Source of the DNA: Candidatus Pelethomonas intestinigallinarum
GTDB taxonomy: Bacteria > Bacillota > Clostridia > Oscillospirales > Oscillospiraceae
Direction of reading: 5' to 3'
Assembly: GCA_018712665.1 (NCBI GenBank)
Contig: DVGP01000206.1
Location: forward strand, 1 to 8,609
Length of the DNA stretch: 8,609 nt
The translations under genes were made by a program, and so were the position numbers. Below are positions 5,468 to 8,609 of the stretch, piece by piece (within the stretch, counting starts at the first letter, position 1; every line of letters starts with the position of its first letter). The notes under the pieces were generated by a model. It was given only the letters and a program-made list of their open reading frames with translations. It had not been told where the DNA came from and did no database searches.

Positions 5468-5635
5468 ACTGGACCTCCTAGTAAGTATAGCGATGGAAGG
5501 CGTCGGCCTTCATTCCAGTGTATGCGCCCCGGCGGAGGGTGTGAAACCCCAGGCGGCGCAGGGGCACGGCAGCAATGGGCGGAGCCAGGGAGATCAGTTC
5601 CCTCCGGCAATGCCTTAGCGGCGTGAAATTCGGTC
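5468..5635. other. Intergenic stretch without a recognisable gene
   Basis: Between the ribosome binding site of the truncated gene and the DUF4364 promoter I see no convincing gene. Frames here lack start sites with ribosome binding sites. Small inverted repeats occur (GAAGGC-GTCG-GCCTTC at 5496-5511; AGGGA/TCCCT around 5587-5604) but none is followed by a T-run. A TATACT (minus strand, 5489-5484) lies directly beside the truncated gene's AGGAGG, too close to be its promoter with that site retained in the mRNA. Confidence 0.4.
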
Positions 5636-5664
5636 TATACAAATTTTGGTTTGGCGGGTATAAT
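5636..5664 (+). promoter_or_regulatory. Predicted promoter of the DUF4364 gene
   Basis: TATACA (5636-5641), 17 bp, consensus TATAAT (5659-5664). Transcription would start near 5671, so the AGGAGG at 5665-5670 lies before the start and is probably not in the mRNA. The leader would be about 29 nt and contain the second purine block (GGAGGAGGGG), which serves the ATG at 5700. Confidence 0.65.
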
Positions 5665-5699
5665 AGGAGGAAAGAAATGAAGATGAGGAGGAGGGGCCT

Positions 5700-6230
5700 A
5701 TGGCGTCCTTCGGCTTTATCACCGACAAGCTGGAGATCAAGTTTCTGATCCTGTACATCGCCTCCCGCCTGGTGGGACCGGTGCCCTTCGAGACACTGCA
5801 GGACCTGAGCATGTGCGACGGCGGCGTGGACTACTTCGACTTCGCCGAGTGCCTGGCGGACCTGGTGCGGACGGAGCATCTGTCAAAAAGCGAGGAGGGC
5901 CTCTACGCCGCCACGGACAAGGGGCGCCGCAACAGCGCCATCTGCGAGAGCAGCCTGCCCTACTCCGTGCGGATGCAGGTGGACCAGAACATCGTGGGCT
6001 ACAACGAGCAGATCAAGCGGGCGGCCCTGGTGGGGGCCCGGGTGGACAAGCGGCCGGAGGGCGGGTGCACCGTCACGCTGTCCCTCAGCGACGAGCTGGA
6101 CGACCTGATGGAGCTGAAGCTTCTGGTGACCCGGGAGGACATGGCAAAGGAGATGCAGAAGACCTTCCAGGCCCACGCCGAGGAGATCTACACCAAGATC
6201 CTGGCTGTCCTCTACGGCGGCGGAGCCTGA
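5700..6230 (+). CDS. DUF4364 family protein, probable winged-helix protein
   Basis: A 176-residue cytoplasmic protein of the DUF4364 family of Firmicutes, function unknown. The N-terminal 75 residues or so (FGFITDKLEIKFLILYIASR, then LQDLSMCDGGVDYFDFAECL and LVRTEHL) have the helical pattern of a winged-helix domain, ending with a beta-hairpin-like YAATDKGR as in ArsR/PadR-like folds. A regulator is therefore plausible but unproven. The C-terminal half (residues about 100-176) has a mixed region VTLSLSDELDDLMELKLLV and a final helix EMQKTFQAHAEEIYTKILAVL. The start is set by GGAGGAGGGG 3-10 bp upstream. After the stop there is a weak GGCGGCGGA/TCCGCCGCC repeat (6216-6224, 6243-6251) without a T-run, and the next gene has its own promoter, so it is probably monocistronic. 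Confidence 0.85.
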   Translation: MASFGFITDKLEIKFLILYIASRLVGPVPFETLQDLSMCDGGVDYFDFAECLADLVRTEHLSKSEEGLYAATDKGRRNSAICESSLPYSVRMQVDQNIVGYNEQIKRAALVGARVDKRPEGGCTVTLSLSDELDDLMELKLLVTREDMAKEMQKTFQAHAEEIYTKILAVLYGGGA

Positions 6231-6265
6231 ACGCCACGAATTTCCGCCGCCCGGGAAAATTCTGG

Positions 6266-6294
6266 TTGTAATATCCGGGAAACAGTGGTAGAAT
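6266..6294 (+). promoter_or_regulatory. Predicted promoter of the Asp23-nusB-xse operon
   Basis: TTGTAA (6266-6271), 17 bp, TAGAAT (6289-6294), followed by an A-rich start region. Transcription would begin near 6301, about 45 nt before the Asp23 start. No equally good match was seen between Asp23 and xseA. Confidence 0.65.
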
Positions 6295-6345
6295 AAAAAA
6301 GATGGTTACCCCCATATTGACCGTATTGCAAGGAGTGACAAGAAC

Positions 6346-6687
6346 ATGGGCGAGAACAAAGACTACATGACCCATCCCGACGAGATGGGCTGCATCCATA
6401 TCTCTGAGGACGTACTGGCCTCCATTGCCGCCGGCGCCGCCGCCGAGGTGGAGGGCATCAGCGGCCTGATGAACCTGGCCACCAAGAAGACCGCCGCCCG
6501 GGGCGTGCGGCTGAGCTTGGTGGACAACGCCGCCGTCATCGACCTATACGTCATGGTCCGCTATGGCTACCCCATCCCCGAGGTGGCCGAGAAGATTCAG
6601 AACGCCGTGTCCTCCGCCGTGGAGGCCATGACCGGCTTCCAGGTGAAGGCTGTCAACGTCCACGTGGGCGGCGTCAGCTTTCAGTAA
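6346..6687 (+). CDS. Asp23/Gls24 family protein (DUF322, YqhY-like)
   Basis: A 113-residue Asp23/Gls24 (DUF322) protein covering the family core: GCIHISEDVLASIAAGAAAEVEG, then RGVRLSLVDNAAVIDLYVMV, the YGYPIPEVAEKIQNAVSSAVE helix and the terminal VNVHVGGVSFQ. Family members include staphylococcal Asp23, an envelope-stress protein, and Bacillus YqhY, which is encoded just before nusB and linked to control of acetyl-CoA carboxylase. Position before nusB makes this the YqhY-type member. AAGGAG lies 10 bp before the ATG. nusB follows after 39 bp without a terminator, so co-transcription is likely. Confidence 0.94.
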   Translation: MGENKDYMTHPDEMGCIHISEDVLASIAAGAAAEVEGISGLMNLATKKTAARGVRLSLVDNAAVIDLYVMVRYGYPIPEVAEKIQNAVSSAVEAMTGFQVKAVNVHVGGVSFQ

Positions 6688-6726
6688 TCCCCACCGCCCC
6701 GCCGCCAGAGAGAGAGGCTTTTCACG

Positions 6727-7239
6727 ATGATCAGAAACGTTGCCCGGGAGATTGCCATGCATCTCTCCTACGAGCTCAGCTTTACCGACCTGTCCGCTGA
6801 GGAGCTGCTGGACCAGCGGCTCAGTGCCGACCATTTTGAATCCCTGGCTCCGGAGTACGAGGTATACGGAAAGCTCCCCGGCCCCAGCCAGCGGACGTAC
6901 ATCCGCCGGGTGGTCCAGGGGATCGCGGACCACGGCTATGAGCTGGACCAGTACATCGAGCGCTACGCCGTGGGCTGGAAGTTTGCCCGCATCCCCCTGG
7001 TGGCCTCCGCCATCATGCGCCTGGCCATGTACGAGATCCTGTACATGCCGGACATCCCCAACGGCGCCTCCATCAACGAGGCGGTGGAGCTGACGAGGAA
7101 GTACGAGACCGAGGATGTGGCGCGCTTTGTCAACGGCATCCTTGGCTCCTTCGTCCGGGCCGAGGCCGGAGAGGAGCCGCCCGCCCGGGAGGCCGCTGCC
7201 GCCGAGGACACGGAGGAGGCGCCGGCCCAGGCGGAATAA
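6727..7239 (+). CDS. nusB: Transcription antitermination factor NusB
   Basis: A 170-residue NusB. In known systems NusB pairs with ribosomal protein S10 (NusE), binds boxA in nascent rRNA and helps antitermination. The N-terminal helix (NVAREIAMHLSYELSF) and the C-terminal core (RIPLVASAIMRLAMYEI, then ASINEAVELTRKYETEDVARFVNGILGSF) match the family. The region after Val143 is an additional tail of about 27 residues, rich in Ala, Glu and Pro (EEPPAREAAAAEDTEEAPAQ), which is not part of the fold and probably disordered. The ribosome binding site is weak (AGAGAGGC), so translation may depend on coupling with the upstream gene's message. A strong terminator begins 12 bp after the stop. Confidence 0.95.
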   Translation: MIRNVAREIAMHLSYELSFTDLSAEELLDQRLSADHFESLAPEYEVYGKLPGPSQRTYIRRVVQGIADHGYELDQYIERYAVGWKFARIPLVASAIMRLAMYEILYMPDIPNGASINEAVELTRKYETEDVARFVNGILGSFVRAEAGEEPPAREAAAAEDTEEAPAQAE

Positions 7240-7250
7240 ACGCGAGCGTC

Positions 7251-7282
7251 AAAAAGAGCGCACGAGGATGTGCGCTCTTTTT
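7251..7282 (+). terminator. Strong intrinsic terminator between nusB and xseA, with boxA-like core
   Basis: A perfect 13-bp stem (AAAAAGAGCGCAC, 7251-7263, with GTGCGCTCTTTTT, 7270-7282) has a 6-base loop and ends in a T5 run. xseA starts 32 bp later with no visible promoter in between, so xseA and xseB depend on readthrough or on an unseen promoter. The descending arm contains CGCTCTTT (7273-7280), identical to the first eight bases of the Escherichia coli type boxA. Confidence 0.88.
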
Positions 7283-7314
7283 CCTTACCGCGCGCCGCCG
7301 GAAGGAGAGGAAAA

Positions 7315-8571
7315 ATGGAACAGCATGTCTACCAGGTGTCCGAGGTGAACCTGCTCATCAAGGGCGTTCTGGACAGCGTCCCCCAGCTGGGGAACATCTA
7401 CGTCCGGGGGGAGATCTCCAACTACAAGCTCTACCCCTCCGGCCACCACTATTTTACGCTGAAGGACCCGGAGGGGGCCATCCGCTGCGTCATGTTCCGG
7501 GGACAGGCCCTGCGCCTGCGGTTCCGCCCGGAGAACGGCATGAAGGTCATAGCCCTGGGGCGGATCTCCGTATATCCCCGGGACGGGGCCTACCAGCTCT
7601 ACTGCGACGCCCTGAGCCCCGACGGGGTGGGTGACCTCCATCTGGCCTTTGAGCAGCTCAAGGACAAGCTCTGGCGGGAGGGCCTCTTTGACGAGGGGCA
7701 CAAGAAGCCTCTGCCCCGGTACCCGGAGACCATCGCCGTCATCACCTCCCCCGCCGGGGCGGCGGTCCACGACATGATCCGGATTCTGCGCCGGCGGTGG
7801 CCCGCCGCCAAGGTGAAGCTGCTGCCCGTCCGGGTCCAGGGGACGGAGGCCCCGGCGGAGATCGTCGGCGCCATCCGCTACGCCTGCCGCCACCATGTGG
7901 CGGACCTGATCATTACCGGCCGGGGCGGCGGGTCCATCGAGGACCTGTGGGCCTTCAACGACGAACGGGTGGCCCGGGCCATCTACGACGCGGACATCCC
8001 CATCATCTCCGCCGTGGGCCACGAGCCGGATGTGACCATCGCGGACTTCGTGGCCGACGCCCGGGCCGCCACCCCCTCCCACGCCGCGGAGATGGCGGCG
8101 CCGGACCAGGCGGAGCTGCTCCAGCGGCTGGGAAGCCTCCAGTCCCGGCTGGCTCAGGCGGAGGGCAGGCGCTTGTCCCTCCTCCGGGAGCGGCTGGCCG
8201 CCCTGGCGGCCAAGCGGGTGCTCCGGGACCCCATGGTCCCCATCCAGGACAAGGCCCTGCGGCTGGACCGCGCCCAGCGGGACCTGCTCCACGCCGCACA
8301 GCAGCGGCTGGCGGTCCCCCGGCAGCGGCTGGGGGAGCTGGCCGCCGGGCTGGACGCCATGAGCCCCCTGAAGGTCCTGGGCCGAGGCTTCGCCATGGTC
8401 ACCGACGGGGAGGGCCGGGTCCTGCGCCGGGCCCTGGACGTTCCGGTGGGCGCACAGGTTACCGCCGCGCTGGCGGAGGGCAGGCTCCTTTGCCGGGTGG
8501 AGGACCGGGAGGCGCAGGCCGGATCAGATCACACCACAGAGGACCCCGCCGCTGCCGGCGGGGAGAGATAA
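7315..8571 (+). CDS. xseA: Exodeoxyribonuclease VII large subunit
   Basis: A 418-residue XseA, the catalytic subunit of exonuclease VII, which degrades single-stranded DNA into oligonucleotides and needs several XseB subunits. The OB-fold N-terminus spans about residues 5-100 (YQVSEVNLLIKGVLDSVPQL, then IYVRGEISNYKLYPSGHHYF). The catalytic domain shows ITSPAGAAVHDMIRILRRRW, GRGGGSIEDLWAFNDERVAR from residue 202, and GHEPDVTIADFVADARAATP from residue 235. A long charged coiled-coil region follows, and then the terminal SPLKVLGRGFAMV motif. ATG at 7315 is chosen because AAGGAG lies 7 bp before it and the family starts near there. An in-frame ATG at 7270 lies in the terminator hairpin and is rejected. 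xseB starts 10 bp after the stop. Confidence 0.97.
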   Translation: MEQHVYQVSEVNLLIKGVLDSVPQLGNIYVRGEISNYKLYPSGHHYFTLKDPEGAIRCVMFRGQALRLRFRPENGMKVIALGRISVYPRDGAYQLYCDALSPDGVGDLHLAFEQLKDKLWREGLFDEGHKKPLPRYPETIAVITSPAGAAVHDMIRILRRRWPAAKVKLLPVRVQGTEAPAEIVGAIRYACRHHVADLIITGRGGGSIEDLWAFNDERVARAIYDADIPIISAVGHEPDVTIADFVADARAATPSHAAEMAAPDQAELLQRLGSLQSRLAQAEGRRLSLLRERLAALAAKRVLRDPMVPIQDKALRLDRAQRDLLHAAQQRLAVPRQRLGELAAGLDAMSPLKVLGRGFAMVTDGEGRVLRRALDVPVGAQVTAALAEGRLLCRVEDREAQAGSDHTTEDPAAAGGER

Positions 8572-8581
8572 GGAGGGCGCT

Positions 8582-8609
8582 ATGCCTGCAAAAAAGACAA
8601 AGACCTTTG
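8582..8609 (+). CDS. xseB: Exodeoxyribonuclease VII small subunit, start only (partial)
   Basis: An ATG at 8582 preceded by AAGGAGGGCGCT opens the frame MPAKKTKTF and is cut by the right edge. Lysine-rich starts leading into a coiled coil are usual for XseB, and the position 10 bp after xseA is the standard place for it. Nine residues alone cannot prove identity; the call rests mostly on gene order. Confidence 0.7.

Noticed and set aside
5478..5610. Possible C-terminal gene fragment on the minus strand (ending GMKADAFHRYTY)
   Set aside because: No start with a ribosome binding site, the frame runs back into the DUF4364 promoter and gene, and I recognise no family.
5677..5748. 23-codon upstream frame with a perfect AGGAGG overlapping the DUF4364 start
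   Set aside because: The TATAAT at 5659-5664 puts the RNA start near 5671, after that AGGAGG, so the site is probably not in the mRNA; the peptide sequence is arginine-rich and arbitrary.
6216..6251. GGCGGCGGA / TCCGCCGCC inverted repeat after DUF4364 as terminator
   Set aside because: The loop is 18 bases, the left arm is inside the coding region and no T-run follows.
7270..7314. Earlier xseA start at ATG 7270
   Set aside because: The codon lies in the loop and arm of the terminator hairpin and has no ribosome binding site; ATG 7315 has AAGGAG at the right distance.

Overview
The window is GC-rich (with strong G/C preference at third codon positions) and reads as chromosomal DNA of a Clostridia-type Firmicute. 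The taxonomic signals are two perfect CIRCE operators, an Asp23/Gls24-nusB-xseA-xseB gene order, a DUF4364 protein, strong AGGAGG-type ribosome binding sites and intrinsic terminators. The high GC fits Oscillospiraceae relatives such as Flavonifractor, Lawsonibacter or Intestinimonas; that placement is inference from composition and gene content, not a search result.

Left part (1-2170): the 3' end of an unidentified plus-strand gene and a perfect 16-bp hairpin, then apbE (flavin transferase lipoprotein, minus strand), divergent from a two-gene unit of a NusG domain II protein and a Gx-transporter/Hpre_diP_synt_I membrane protein. This trio resembles a compact version of the flavin-based extracellular electron transfer genes fmnB, eetA and eetB, without the NADH dehydrogenase, flavinylated lipoprotein or quinone genes. 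The predicted promoters of the two arms face each other, so the two transcripts should be complementary at their 5' ends.

Middle part (2129-5310): a heat-shock island on the minus strand. htpG (Hsp90) and hsp20 (small heat-shock protein) each have a perfect CIRCE operator followed, exactly 2 bp further on, by a TTnACA -35-like box and a further conserved flank, so both look HrcA-controlled. Between them, on the opposite strand, lies a self-contained 38-codon gene for a single-span membrane peptide with its own promoter, ribosome binding site and terminator. Upstream of hsp20 lies what looks like the 5' remnant of a clostridial gene, whose reading frame runs through the CIRCE operator.

Right part (5636-8609): a DUF4364 protein with its own promoter, then a probable housekeeping operon: Asp23/Gls24 protein, nusB, xseA and the start of xseB. 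A perfect 13-bp intrinsic terminator sits between nusB and xseA, and its descending arm contains a boxA-like octamer. Since NusB is the boxA-binding antitermination factor, this is a testable autoregulation hypothesis.

Most of the window is ordinary conserved genes. The points that go beyond routine annotation are the facing promoters of the flavin/electron-transfer trio, the matched CIRCE promoter architecture, the membrane peptide gene, the truncated gene fused to the CIRCE region, and the nusB-xseA terminator.
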